DNA from: Bacillota bacterium
GTDB lineage: Bacteria > Bacillota > Bacilli > Alicyclobacillales > SLC66
Assembly: GCA_021821185.1 (NCBI GenBank)
Contig: JAKACU010000016.1
Span: 1-27,075, forward strand
Length of the DNA stretch: 27,075 bases
Direction: 5' to 3'
A program made the position numbers and the translations under genes. This document shows, piece by piece, positions 16,511-24,113 of the stretch. Numbering within the stretch: position 1 is the stretch's first letter; each line of letters starts with the position of its first letter. Below the pieces are notes generated by a model. It made no database searches. It worked only from the letters and a program-made list of their open reading frames with translations, and was not told where the DNA came from.

Positions 16511-16831
16511 CTAGTTGAAGTCAAGTGGTACGAGCAAGCCGATTGGATAGGCTTTTTCTCCCTGTTGACCTAGGACTTTTCCATAAGCGAGTACACCACG
16601 AAGTGACTTAACAACAAATAGGTTGGTGTCATTTTCGATACCATAGGTAACATCAAGTTGAACGTCTTGCGGGCTCATGAGGTAGGATTTTGCCATATAA
16701 TAACGTTGTTCGTAAACTTGGTACTCACTGATCATACCATCATCGATGGCTCTTTTTGCGGATGTTTGGCAGAGTTCCATTTCCATTTGCAATTCTTGTG
16801 GTGTCATTTCGCTAAGTAATTTTTTCGGCAT
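16511..16831 (-). CDS. yfhH: YfhH family protein (DUF1811)
   Basis: This 106-residue protein resembles Bacillus YfhH. It has the N-terminal segment LSEMTPQELQMEM, a helical middle with MISEYQVYEQRYYMAKSYLM, and a C-terminal beta-rich part (TYGIEN, GVLAYGKVLG, AYPIGLLVPL). That order matches the family, whose role is unknown. The ATG at 16831 is preferred: an in-frame ATG at 16849 overlaps the GGAGGAT sequence that acts as the ribosome binding site of the inner start. A weak sigma-A-like promoter lies upstream. Confidence 0.8.
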   Translation of the reverse strand: MPKKLLSEMTPQELQMEMELCQTSAKRAIDDGMISEYQVYEQRYYMAKSYLMSPQDVQLDVTYGIENDTNLFVVKSLRGVLAYGKVLGQQGEKAYPIGLLVPLDFN

Positions 16832-16857
16832 GATGATAGAATCCTCCATGAAAGATT

Positions 16858-16884
16858 ACTATAGCTATGTTACCATAATATCAA
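16858..16884 (-). promoter_or_regulatory. possible sigma-A promoter of yfhH
   Basis: Read on the minus strand, TTGATA (16884-16879) and TATAGT (16863-16858) are separated by 15 bases, or by 16 if CTTGAT is taken as the -35 box. The position in the gap between divergent yfhH and the MazG-like gene fits. The spacing is short, so this is tentative. Confidence 0.35.
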
Positions 16885-16906
16885 GACATGTACAGGAGGC
16901 TTCCTT

Positions 16907-17227
16907 ATGCTAAAGGATCAGCCGACATTGCGGGATTGTCAGGATTTCCACATTTGGCTTGACGAAGAAAAGGGTTTTTCGCGTGATCTGCCGTTAAATG
17001 TCATGCTTCTGGTTGAAGAAGTAGGTGAGGTGGCTAAAGAAGTTCGACGTATCATGCATTACACGGCAGACGACGTTTTACGCGAGTATGCACGGGAACA
17101 TCTAAAAGAAGAGTTGGCTGATTGTCTTGCTTATATTGCCAAGTTAGCCAATTATACTGGTATAGACTTAGAAAACGCATATGTTGAAAAAATGCGCTAT
17201 AACATCGAGCGAGTGTGGAACGAATAA
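16907..17227 (+). CDS. MazG-like nucleotide pyrophosphohydrolase
   Basis: This 106-residue all-helical protein belongs to the MazG/dUTPase-like superfamily, which hydrolyses non-canonical or stress-related nucleoside triphosphates. The metal-binding pattern is visible: EEVGEVAKEVR in one helix, and EELADCLAYIAKLAN in the next (ExxE and ExxD). The C-terminal YVEKMRYNIERVW is also typical. The short length matches single-domain MazG-like proteins, not two-domain MazG. The ATG at 16907 follows AGGAGGC. galU begins 40 bases downstream, so this is probably the first gene of a four-gene transcript. Confidence 0.82.
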   Translation: MLKDQPTLRDCQDFHIWLDEEKGFSRDLPLNVMLLVEEVGEVAKEVRRIMHYTADDVLREYAREHLKEELADCLAYIAKLANYTGIDLENAYVEKMRYNIERVWNE

Positions 17228-17267
17228 GAGAAACTCCGATCGTGGGGCTTGGGAGAGGAAGATTTTT

Positions 17268-18149
17268 ATGGAGAAGGTCCGTAAAGCAGTTATTCCTGCT
17301 GCGGGTATGGGGACGAGATTTTTACCAGCGACAAAGGCGCAACCTAAAGAGATGTTGCCACTTGTCGATAAACCTGCTATTCAGTACATCGTGGAAGAAG
17401 CTGTAGCGGCGGGGATCGAAGATATCTTGATCGTATCAGGACGTTTTAAACGGGCTATTGAAGATCACTTTGACCGATCATTGGAGCTAGAGCGGCATCT
17501 TGAAGAACATGGTAAACAACAAGAACTTGAGATGGTCAGAAATATCTCTACGCTTGCTAATATTCACTATGTAAGACAACCTGAATTGCGCGGCTTAGGG
17601 CATGCGGTTTATATGGCAAAGTCCTTTGTAGGGACAGAACCATTCGCAGTTCTTTTAGGCGATGACATTATTCATGGGCGAGAGTCAGCATTAGCTCAAC
17701 TTTTGCGTGTGTACGAAAATTGCGGGACATCGGTGGTTGGTGTGCAACCAGTACCTCGCGAAAAAGTATCGAGTTATGGTGTCATAGCTGGGCTCAGTAG
17801 CGATGGCATTCACTATGCTGTTTCTGATTTGATTGAAAAACCGGCTGTGCAAGAAGCCCCCTCCAATTTGGCGATTGTTGGACGATATGTTATTTCTCCT
17901 AGTATTTTCCCTATTCTTGCTAATACACCTCCCGGTAAACAAGGAGAGATTCAGCTTACCGATGCTTTGCGCGGCCAGATGGATGCAGAAGGTTTATCGG
18001 CGTGTAAGATTGAGGGACAGCGCTTTGATATCGGTGATAAGTTGGGATATCTTAAAGCTACGATTGGCTTAGCCCTTACTAGAGATGATATGCGTGAGGA
18101 CTTGTTACGCTTCTTCATTGAAACGCTAGCTCAGAAACAGCCTTTGTAA
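17268..18149 (+). CDS. galU: UTP-glucose-1-phosphate uridylyltransferase
   Basis: This enzyme makes UDP-glucose from UTP and glucose-1-phosphate, for use in teichoic acid, glycolipid or capsule synthesis. The N-terminal nucleotide-binding signature VIPAAGMGTRFLPATKA is followed by PKEMLPLVDKPAIQYIVEE, the metal-binding LLGDDIIHG and the C-terminal GEIQLTDALR with RFDIGDKLGYLKA. The length of 293 residues matches GtaB/GalU. The ATG at 17268 is chosen because GGGAGAGG lies about nine bases upstream; an in-frame ATG at 17181 lies inside the MazG-like gene and would add a non-conserved extension. Confidence 0.94.
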   Translation: MEKVRKAVIPAAGMGTRFLPATKAQPKEMLPLVDKPAIQYIVEEAVAAGIEDILIVSGRFKRAIEDHFDRSLELERHLEEHGKQQELEMVRNISTLANIHYVRQPELRGLGHAVYMAKSFVGTEPFAVLLGDDIIHGRESALAQLLRVYENCGTSVVGVQPVPREKVSSYGVIAGLSSDGIHYAVSDLIEKPAVQEAPSNLAIVGRYVISPSIFPILANTPPGKQGEIQLTDALRGQMDAEGLSACKIEGQRFDIGDKLGYLKATIGLALTRDDMREDLLRFFIETLAQKQPL

Positions 18150-18163
18150 ACAGTTGTAAACAG
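18144..18163 (+). repeat. two tandem copies of TTGTAAACAG at the 3' end of galU
   Basis: Two exact 10-base copies lie head to tail (18144-18153 and 18154-18163). The galU stop codon is in the first copy, so the duplication does not alter the protein. It was probably created by slippage. Confidence 0.8.
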
Positions 18164-18183
18164 TAGTTATGAGGAGATCGAAT

Positions 18184-19887
18184 ATGGAGAGTCGGTCGCA
18201 CTTTTTGCGCTTGTTACGTGGATTGGATGGGAAATCTTATACGGGGTACAAGAGCTTATACGGGTCGTATGATCTGGGACTTTATAGACTTTTCTTGGAC
18301 CATGTACAAGGAGATCCGTATGCTCCGCCGTCAAGGGCGAGAATTCAGGTGCATGCTGATTTGTTGCGACTCAAGTCTGTTTGGATCGATCGGCAGGAAC
18401 AACGAGTTGCGGTAGAGGATTTTTTGACGCGACGTTTGGTGATGGCACTTGAGGTGTTAGGGAAAAAACGTCGGGGAAGCGGACGTAGCGGGGTTATTTT
18501 GATCGATACTCCAGGACAGACAGTCCTTGCAAGGAGTAGTGTGCGTGTTTCTCACGATGAAATTGAAGTGCGTTTATCCATTGGTCTACCAGCTGATGGA
18601 AGGAGAATACGTGCAAAGGATGCGGAGGCCATGTTTCTTGATGACCTCCCTTTTATTGTGGATCAGGCATTTTCACGCGCCTATCTAGCCGTAGAAGATT
18701 TAGAGGAACATGTTTCTTTGTATTGTGATCAGTGCTTTATTCGTCAATCATTGGTGGATAAAGGCCTTGTCGCGTTCATTGGTGATGAATCGATTCTCGC
18801 TAGACGAAGCGGTATTAGTGAACTGCCAATGGATGACAAAGTAGCTGAAAAATTTGTGTCACCAGATTCGATGCGCATAGCATGGCAACTGCCAAGTGGA
18901 AAATCGATAACTGGAATGGGAATTAAAGAAGGCGTCACCATTATTGTCGGGGGAGGGTTTCATGGTAAAAGTACACTACTGCAGGCTATCGCAGGTGGTG
19001 TATTTAATCATATTAAAGGTGATGGCCGGGAATTTTGTATCACGGATGAAAGTGCTGTAAAGATTCGAGCGGAAGATGGCAGGCGTGTCAGCCGTGTGGA
19101 TATTTCCGGGTTTATCTCCAATCTCCCTAGAGGAAGATCGACTAGTGCTTTTAGTACGCAGGATGCAAGCGGATCTACGTCACAGGCTGCTGCTATTGTG
19201 GAGGCGATGGAGCTTGGCGCTAAAGTGTTTTTGATTGATGAAGATACTAGCGCAACTAATTTTATGATTCGAGATGCGCGAATGCAGAAGCTTGTTGTTA
19301 AGGCTAAAGAACCGATTACGCCTTTTATCGATCGTGTCAGAGAACTGTATCGGGGATTTGGTGTTTCAAGTATTCTTGTTATTGGCGGTTCAGGCGATTA
19401 TCTTGATGTAGCCCATACGGTAATTATGCTTGATGAATACAAACCTTTTGATGTAACGAAAGAAGCTCGCCAGATTACAGAACAAATGCCTGTAAAACGT
19501 AAAGCAGAATCGGTGGGACCACTTGCTGTTATGCATTCGCGTTTTCCCCAACCTCTACCTGATGGTGCAAAAATGGAACGTCTAGAGGCGAAATCACGTT
19601 TTGTTCTGCAATATGGCGATGAATATATCGATGTATCTTCTCTTGAACAGGTAGTTGATGAGAGCCAGGTCCGCGCTATAGCGGTGATGATTAGGTATGC
19701 ACAACTGCACTATGTTGATGGTTCTATGCCGCTTGCTAAAGTTGTACAACGCGTGGTTCGTGATAGTTGTGAGCATGGATTTGAGTCGATTAGCCCTTAT
19801 GAAGGATGTTCTGGTTTTTATGCTTTACCGCGAGCACTTGAGGTTGGTATGGTATGGAACCGTGTTCGTGGTTTGGTGATTCGCTGA
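18184..19887 (+). CDS. ABC-class P-loop ATPase (COG3044 / ABC_ATPase type)
   Basis: This 567-residue soluble protein belongs to the family named predicted ATPase of the ABC class. The Walker A loop is GGGFHGKSTLL with K262. The Walker B strand is VFLIDEDTSATNF with D352 and E353. A conserved segment STSAFSTQDASGSTSQAAA lies where an ABC signature would be, and ILVIGGSGDYLDVAHTVIML follows. There is no membrane part and no transporter partner nearby. The biochemical role of the family is not established. The ATG at 18184 is preferred because GAGGAG (18171-18176) precedes it. The in-frame ATG at 18169 overlaps that site. The serine hydrolase gene starts six bases downstream. Confidence 0.85.
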   Translation: MESRSHFLRLLRGLDGKSYTGYKSLYGSYDLGLYRLFLDHVQGDPYAPPSRARIQVHADLLRLKSVWIDRQEQRVAVEDFLTRRLVMALEVLGKKRRGSGRSGVILIDTPGQTVLARSSVRVSHDEIEVRLSIGLPADGRRIRAKDAEAMFLDDLPFIVDQAFSRAYLAVEDLEEHVSLYCDQCFIRQSLVDKGLVAFIGDESILARRSGISELPMDDKVAEKFVSPDSMRIAWQLPSGKSITGMGIKEGVTIIVGGGFHGKSTLLQAIAGGVFNHIKGDGREFCITDESAVKIRAEDGRRVSRVDISGFISNLPRGRSTSAFSTQDASGSTSQAAAIVEAMELGAKVFLIDEDTSATNFMIRDARMQKLVVKAKEPITPFIDRVRELYRGFGVSSILVIGGSGDYLDVAHTVIMLDEYKPFDVTKEARQITEQMPVKRKAESVGPLAVMHSRFPQPLPDGAKMERLEAKSRFVLQYGDEYIDVSSLEQVVDESQVRAIAVMIRYAQLHYVDGSMPLAKVVQRVVRDSCEHGFESISPYEGCSGFYALPRALEVGMVWNRVRGLVIR

Positions 19888-19893
19888 GAGGAG

Positions 19894-20883
19894 ATGGGCT
19901 TTACGGAACTGCCTATGCAGAAAGATCCTGTTTTTGAGCGCTTGATTGCCCTTGTTGGCGCAGTAGGGAAACGAAATGGATCCAGTGCAGCAACCTTGAT
20001 GATTATACGTCAGGGACAAATTGTAACTGAATGGTACGATGGCAGGCAAACTCTTGATCGCCAATCTCGGGTAATTCAAAGTGATTCGCGGTTTAATGTG
20101 TATTCGGTGCGCAAATCCTATATTGGATTTGCCGTTTCTTATGCATTACAACAAGGCTATATTCATTCGTTGGATGATCTTGTAAGTCGCTATCTTGATG
20201 AACCGACGTCACTTGTTCTAGGGCAAACTACGTTGCGCCATTTGCTTACGCATACACATGGATTAGATGGTGAGAATGGGGCACTCATACGACGATTTGA
20301 ACCAGGGGAAAAATGGCACTATACCAATACAGGGATTCTCCTTCTAAATCATTTGGTAGAGAAAGTATCAGGGATGACAGTCTCAGAACTTTTACAAAGA
20401 GAAGTTTTTACGCCGCAAGGATTGACTGACACAGGCTGGTGCGATAAGGAAAATGATAAGTTAGTTCATGATGTTTCAGCATTTCGTCGACAAGCTCCTA
20501 TTCTTTTAGGCTCTAGTCATGGGGATGATCGTAATCTTTACGTTAGTACTCGTGATTTGGCTTATTGGGGATGGATGCATCTTACAGAGAATCCGATCTT
20601 TAAGCGAACGATAACGGTACAAACACCGGAATCGTTAGATCGACATTTTCCAAGGCAGGGATTTTGTTGGTGGGTGCAAACCCCCTCTGTTAGAATGTCG
20701 GAAATTGGTAGTTCCGTACCAGAAAATTCAGCTCAGATCATGGGATTCTCTGGTTGTTTATGCCTTATTATTCCATCTTTTCAGGTAGTTGCGGTTCGGA
20801 TGTACAACAGCTTTGGTGGCAGGTTGACCTTTGTACGGGACGCTAGGAACTTTGGTGATCGATTAATGGATTGTCTTCAATAA
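19894..20883 (+). CDS. beta-lactamase (class C)-family serine hydrolase, cytoplasmic
   Basis: This is a penicillin-binding-fold serine hydrolase of the class C beta-lactamase/esterase family. The nucleophile motif is SVRK (S71, K74) and the second motif is Y143-T-N145 (HYTNTG). The usual third motif (HTG or KTG) is replaced by IMG in AQIMGFSGCLCL. LLTHTHGLDG and FEPGEKW are typical of the family. No signal peptide or membrane segment is present, so it likely acts in the cytoplasm as an esterase, amidase or peptidase. The ATG at 19894 directly abuts GAGAGGAG, and the next in-frame ATG (19915) is too far from it. The start is therefore uncertain, and coupling to the ATPase gene six bases upstream is likely. 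Confidence 0.85.
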   Translation: MGFTELPMQKDPVFERLIALVGAVGKRNGSSAATLMIIRQGQIVTEWYDGRQTLDRQSRVIQSDSRFNVYSVRKSYIGFAVSYALQQGYIHSLDDLVSRYLDEPTSLVLGQTTLRHLLTHTHGLDGENGALIRRFEPGEKWHYTNTGILLLNHLVEKVSGMTVSELLQREVFTPQGLTDTGWCDKENDKLVHDVSAFRRQAPILLGSSHGDDRNLYVSTRDLAYWGWMHLTENPIFKRTITVQTPESLDRHFPRQGFCWWVQTPSVRMSEIGSSVPENSAQIMGFSGCLCLIIPSFQVVAVRMYNSFGGRLTFVRDARNFGDRLMDCLQ

Positions 20884-20898
20884 AAAGAGAACATATGT

Positions 20899-21147
20899 TT
20901 GATTTTTAATCGAAATAAGTATACTACTTTACATAGCGGATGGTCTGAACAGCAAGGAGCTATGATCTGTCGTGATGACCGTGTTTATGATATGACGGAA
21001 TCGCTTATGCACACAGGTGTTAGACTTGGTATGAAGCGATTAACTGCCGAACGATTGGCGCCATTAGCCATGGTAGCAGATCGAGAATCATTTGCCCTGC
21101 CTGATTTTTTTCATTTACAAAATACATCGAAAATAGATGTTTTGTAA
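20899..21147 (+). CDS. hypothetical small protein, not recognised
   Basis: An 82-codon ORF starts at TTG 20899, 15 bases after the serine hydrolase gene, with only a weak AAAAGAGA before it. In-frame ATGs at 20962 and 20992 are alternatives. The peptide contains GAMICRDDRVYDMTESL and RLTAERLAPLAMVADRES, with no membrane segment. The segment CRDDRVYDMTE is faintly like the N-terminus of fumarylacetoacetate-hydrolase family proteins, but nothing else of such a protein is present, so no function is assigned. It could be a truncated gene. If it is not real, the whole stretch from 20884 to 21232 is non-coding and holds only the hairpin at its end. Confidence 0.4.
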   Translation: MIFNRNKYTTLHSGWSEQQGAMICRDDRVYDMTESLMHTGVRLGMKRLTAERLAPLAMVADRESFALPDFFHLQNTSKIDVL

Positions 21148-21157
21148 AAAGGTTTTT
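21116..21157 (+). terminator. possible weak terminator hairpin
   Basis: TACAAAA and CATC pair with GATG and TTTTGTA around the loop GAAAATA, with a two-base bulge on the left arm. A run of six T follows at 21153-21158. The stem is AT-rich and overlaps the last codons of the small ORF, so its strength is doubtful. Confidence 0.4.
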
Positions 21158-21232
21158 TAACGCGAATTTTTAACAGAAAACTATAGATCATTTGATTGCG
21201 ACTTTCAAAAAATGAAAAGAGGAGATCCTATC

Positions 21233-22267
21233 TTGTTTTTACTTCGTCATCGCATAACAGGCGTGTTAGGAGTTCTTTTTATTTTGAGCTTTTTCATCGC
21301 AGGATGTGGACCATTAGAAACAGCACAAGATACAGAAGTTCCTGCTGCTGTACATATGGGTAATGAGATATTGCTGTGGGGCCCGGAAATTAAACAAGAA
21401 GCGTTAAACATGATTGGGCACAGTAAGACGTTTTGTCATGTCACGATGTATGAGTTAGGGGATCCGGATATTTTGCAAGCTTTGGCCAATGCACAACAAA
21501 GAGGTGTTGATGTGAAAGTGATATTGGATGCCAAAGAACCTCATTCTGCGGGGACTGCAGTTCCGTATCTTCGTCAGCATGGCATTAACGTTCGCTTGTT
21601 GCAAATTCCCGGTGGAATCTCTCATATAAAGTCTGTTGTTACCATTGATTCATCCGGGATGCATGCATTATTAGGCGGTATGAATTTTGGCGAGTACAGC
21701 TGGCAAAATCATGATGCCTCTGTCTATTTTGCGCATGCTGGAACAGGATTTGAGGGCTTATTTGAAGAAGATTACGCACGAGCAGGAGGGATGCCTGAGC
21801 CATTTGTGCGCTTCCCCTCACCACTATTGTATGACAATGAGATTGAGCCAGCTATGTTGCAAGCTATTAATCGCGCGCAACAATCTATCGTCATTGAAGC
21901 CTTCGCCTTTACAAGTAAAGATTTGATCTCAGCTCTCGAAGCGGCAAAAGCACGCGGTGTTGCTGTGAAAGTCCTATTAGATGCGCGACAATATTATAAT
22001 AAAAAAACAGCAAAGTCTCTACAAAACGGTGGTATCGATGTGCGCTTTTATATGCCATACCAAGGGGAATACTTGCACGCTAAAATTATCTGTATCGATC
22101 ACGGTCAAGAACTTTTCATCGGCAGTGCTAATTTCTCCTATCACGGTTTTTCTGTGAATCACGAAGGCGATGTTGAATTACTTCATGCGATACTTTTTGC
22201 GACAAGTATTGAACAGGACGCTACCAGACAGTTTGAACGGGGTACAGATTTAGGTTCCACTACGTAA
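21233..22267 (+). CDS. phospholipase D-like lipoprotein
   Basis: This is a secreted lipoprotein of the phospholipase D/cardiolipin synthase superfamily. The N-terminus (LLRHRITGVLGVLFILSF) is a lipoprotein signal peptide ending in the lipobox FIAGC. Two PLD half-domains follow. The first has HIK then an Asp one residue later than canonical, and GGMNFG. The second has a canonical HAKIICID with GSANFS. It may cleave or transfer phosphodiesters in lipids, teichoic acids or nucleic acids outside the membrane; the substrate is not evident. The TTG at 21233 is chosen because AGAGGAGA (21218-21224) lies eight bases before it; the ATG at 21212 is upstream of that site. Its 3' end overlaps the convergent SGNH gene by 18 bases. 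Confidence 0.85.
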   Translation: MFLLRHRITGVLGVLFILSFFIAGCGPLETAQDTEVPAAVHMGNEILLWGPEIKQEALNMIGHSKTFCHVTMYELGDPDILQALANAQQRGVDVKVILDAKEPHSAGTAVPYLRQHGINVRLLQIPGGISHIKSVVTIDSSGMHALLGGMNFGEYSWQNHDASVYFAHAGTGFEGLFEEDYARAGGMPEPFVRFPSPLLYDNEIEPAMLQAINRAQQSIVIEAFAFTSKDLISALEAAKARGVAVKVLLDARQYYNKKTAKSLQNGGIDVRFYMPYQGEYLHAKIICIDHGQELFIGSANFSYHGFSVNHEGDVELLHAILFATSIEQDATRQFERGTDLGSTT

Positions 22268-23041
22268 TTTTTTCTGTGCTTTATAGACAATGAAATTTCG
22301 ATGAAATTGCTGAATCAAGTCATTAAAGAGTAACTTTGCCGCAATCGCGTGACCTTTAGGGTTTGGATGCCATCCATCTGCAGCCAGTTTGGATTCAACA
22401 AGATGATGGTTGCGGATGTATTGCATCATTTGGCTGAAAACACTAAACACATATATGTTGTTGGATGTATGGTCCTTAAAAGTTTGAATTTGTGCTTGAA
22501 AGTACTGGTGCGGTAAATCTTTAAGACCGTTGCCATACGTCGCCGGAGTGACAGGTGGTGTGACAATGAGGACGACGGCCCGTGCATGTTGGCTTACTTT
22601 CACTTCGTTCTTGACATTTTTAATAAATTGAGCAACTGGTGTCCGTGCAGCTGCATCATCCAAGCCTCCCCACGATAGGATCACGATAGTCGGATGGGAT
22701 TTATTAATCATTGCTTGAAAGTGAAGTGCTAAATCTGTCGTCGTAACTCCAGGGATAGCCCAATTAAGGATATGAAAAGATTGATTGGTAAAGTGAGCAA
22801 AATCAGCTAAAGCACGAATTAAATAACCACCATGATTATCATCGCCCCACCCTGCAGCTACAGAGGAGCCAATGATCAAAACGGTGGATGTTATCTTTTT
22901 CTTGACGGCAGGGCTCCCAGACGTTACCGTTACAATGATATTTGGACGGTCAAATAATGGTGCAGGAATAAATGTCGTTAATGGAAACAGGAGCATGAGG
23001 GCAAGTCCTGTGATAAGCAATTTCTGCTGCAAAGAATTCAC
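22250..23041 (-). CDS. SGNH/GDSL-family hydrolase, membrane-anchored or secreted
   Basis: This is an esterase-like enzyme of the SGNH superfamily. An N-terminal hydrophobic stretch (LLITGLALMLLFPLTTFI) acts as a signal peptide or anchor. Block I reads VLIIGSSVAAGWGDD with the nucleophilic Ser, and block V reads DGWHPNPKGH with the catalytic Asp and His. Middle blocks appear as NWAIPGVTT and ILSWGGLDD; the latter occupies the place of the usual GxND, with Asp in place of Asn. Substrates may be acyl groups on cell-wall polymers or lipids. The GTG at 23041 is preferred because GAGGTG lies nine bases before it. An in-frame GTG at 23053 overlaps that site. Confidence 0.82.
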   Translation of the reverse strand: MNSLQQKLLITGLALMLLFPLTTFIPAPLFDRPNIIVTVTSGSPAVKKKITSTVLIIGSSVAAGWGDDNHGGYLIRALADFAHFTNQSFHILNWAIPGVTTTDLALHFQAMINKSHPTIVILSWGGLDDAAARTPVAQFIKNVKNEVKVSQHARAVVLIVTPPVTPATYGNGLKDLPHQYFQAQIQTFKDHTSNNIYVFSVFSQMMQYIRNHHLVESKLAADGWHPNPKGHAIAAKLLFNDLIQQFHRNFIVYKAQKKLRSGT

Positions 23042-23148
23042 CCGGGTGCTCACCTCATTATGATGACAGTATACTTATAGGCCTTGGCACATCATATCAT
23101 ATTATGACAAGCTGTCGTTCTCCTGAAAGAAATGTAAAGGACGTGCAG

Positions 23149-23706
23149 ATGTTGCAGTTTTATGCTTATTGTCGATTACAAATTGACCGAGTAGACGTCA
23201 AACTATGCTATTTTTTTGATCGTGTGCGCCGACATCGCGGCTGGGATCAAGTTGTTATGAAGATAGTGGCACAATATGGTCCTTATTTCTTTTTTATCGT
23301 AATGGCTCTTCTTCTTGCAGGAGGATCCTTTGCACCTTTTTCCTTCAGCTATCGCGTAAAAGGGGTTATCGTCGCTATTGTGTGCGCAACGATGACGAAA
23401 TTAGTGATTGATCCTATTGCACGATTTTGCACAAGACAGCGACCGTTTATTACCTTGCCTATAAGGCCCTTAATCGAGAAAGACGGTACAGATCCTTCTT
23501 TTCCATCCAATCATGCAGGAGGCGCATTTGCCCTAGCTGTCGCTCTTAGTTTGTACTTTCCTTCTCTACTGTGGCTGTTTTTATTCTTGGCTATGCTTGT
23601 TTCCTTTTCACGTTTGTATGCAGGTGTACATTATCTAACTGATCTTATCGCTGGCGCAATCCTTGGAACCGGGTTAGCTGTTGTTATCTGTATTTTCCTC
23701 TCTTAG
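23149..23706 (+). CDS. PAP2-family membrane phosphatase (undecaprenyl-diphosphatase-like)
   Basis: This is a multi-pass membrane phosphatase of the PAP2 superfamily, with about five hydrophobic segments. The three catalytic motifs are present: RFCTRQRPF, PSNHAGG (PSGH-like, with Asn for Gly) and SRLYAGVHYLTDLIAG. This build resembles BcrC/YbjG-type undecaprenyl pyrophosphate phosphatases, which recycle the lipid carrier for wall synthesis. Other lipid phosphatases share the motifs, so specificity is inferred. The ATG at 23149 has AAAGGA at 23136-23141, about seven bases away. The longer in-frame ATG at 23104 has no ribosome binding site. Confidence 0.82.
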   Translation: MLQFYAYCRLQIDRVDVKLCYFFDRVRRHRGWDQVVMKIVAQYGPYFFFIVMALLLAGGSFAPFSFSYRVKGVIVAIVCATMTKLVIDPIARFCTRQRPFITLPIRPLIEKDGTDPSFPSNHAGGAFALAVALSLYFPSLLWLFLFLAMLVSFSRLYAGVHYLTDLIAGAILGTGLAVVICIFLS

Positions 23707-23744
23707 ATGGGAACCACTATGATAAAAGGACGTGGGGAAAAAAC

Positions 23745-24104
23745 TTGGTGAAACAATTGGGTCATTCCTTACCAGCTATGATTTTAGTAATCATGATATC
23801 GTTCATGATGTTACCAAACTATGTACGGGCAGAGACGTATAATGTTGTGATTTCTGACCATTCGTTTGCACCAACGATGCTCAGGGCACGGCCAGACCAT
23901 GTTGTGAGGATCAACATTGTTAATAAAGGAACCAAAACGCATAATTTTATCCTACCAGCATTTTACATCTATACGCCGAATTTGCCGGCCAAACAAAGCA
24001 CATGGGTACAATTCACACCCGATAAAACGGGAAAATTCCCGTTTTATTCGGATGCAGATGGAGATCGAGAAGCAGGTTTGGCGGGTACTATGCAGGTGCG
24101 ATAG
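23745..24104 (+). CDS. secreted cupredoxin-like protein lacking most copper ligands
   Basis: This is a 119-residue exported protein. A signal peptide (about residues 1-29, ending YVRA) is followed by one cupredoxin domain. Only the first copper-ligand position is kept (H66 in THNFIL). In the C-terminal loop, which in copper-binding relatives reads roughly YCxxxGHxxxGM, this protein has FYSDADGDREAGL: Ser102, Asp107 and Leu112 replace Cys, His and Met. A type 1 copper site is therefore not expected. The start is TTG 23745, with GGGGA seven bases before it, or the adjacent GTG. It follows the PAP2 gene by 38 bases. A terminator-like hairpin lies inside the coding sequence. Confidence 0.75.
   Translation: MVKQLGHSLPAMILVIMISFMMLPNYVRAETYNVVISDHSFAPTMLRARPDHVVRINIVNKGTKTHNFILPAFYIYTPNLPAKQSTWVQFTPDKTGKFPFYSDADGDREAGLAGTMQVR
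24022..24047. terminator. terminator-like perfect inverted repeat inside the cupredoxin gene
   Basis: ATAAAACGGG (24022-24031) and CCCGTTTTAT (24038-24047) are perfect complements around AAAATT, which can extend the stem to 12 base pairs. A G/C core flanked by A and T runs on both sides fits a bidirectional intrinsic terminator. For the minus-strand HIT gene, which ends at 24114, it lies about 65 bases downstream in the right orientation. Confidence 0.5.
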
Positions 24105-24113
24105 CACAATAAA

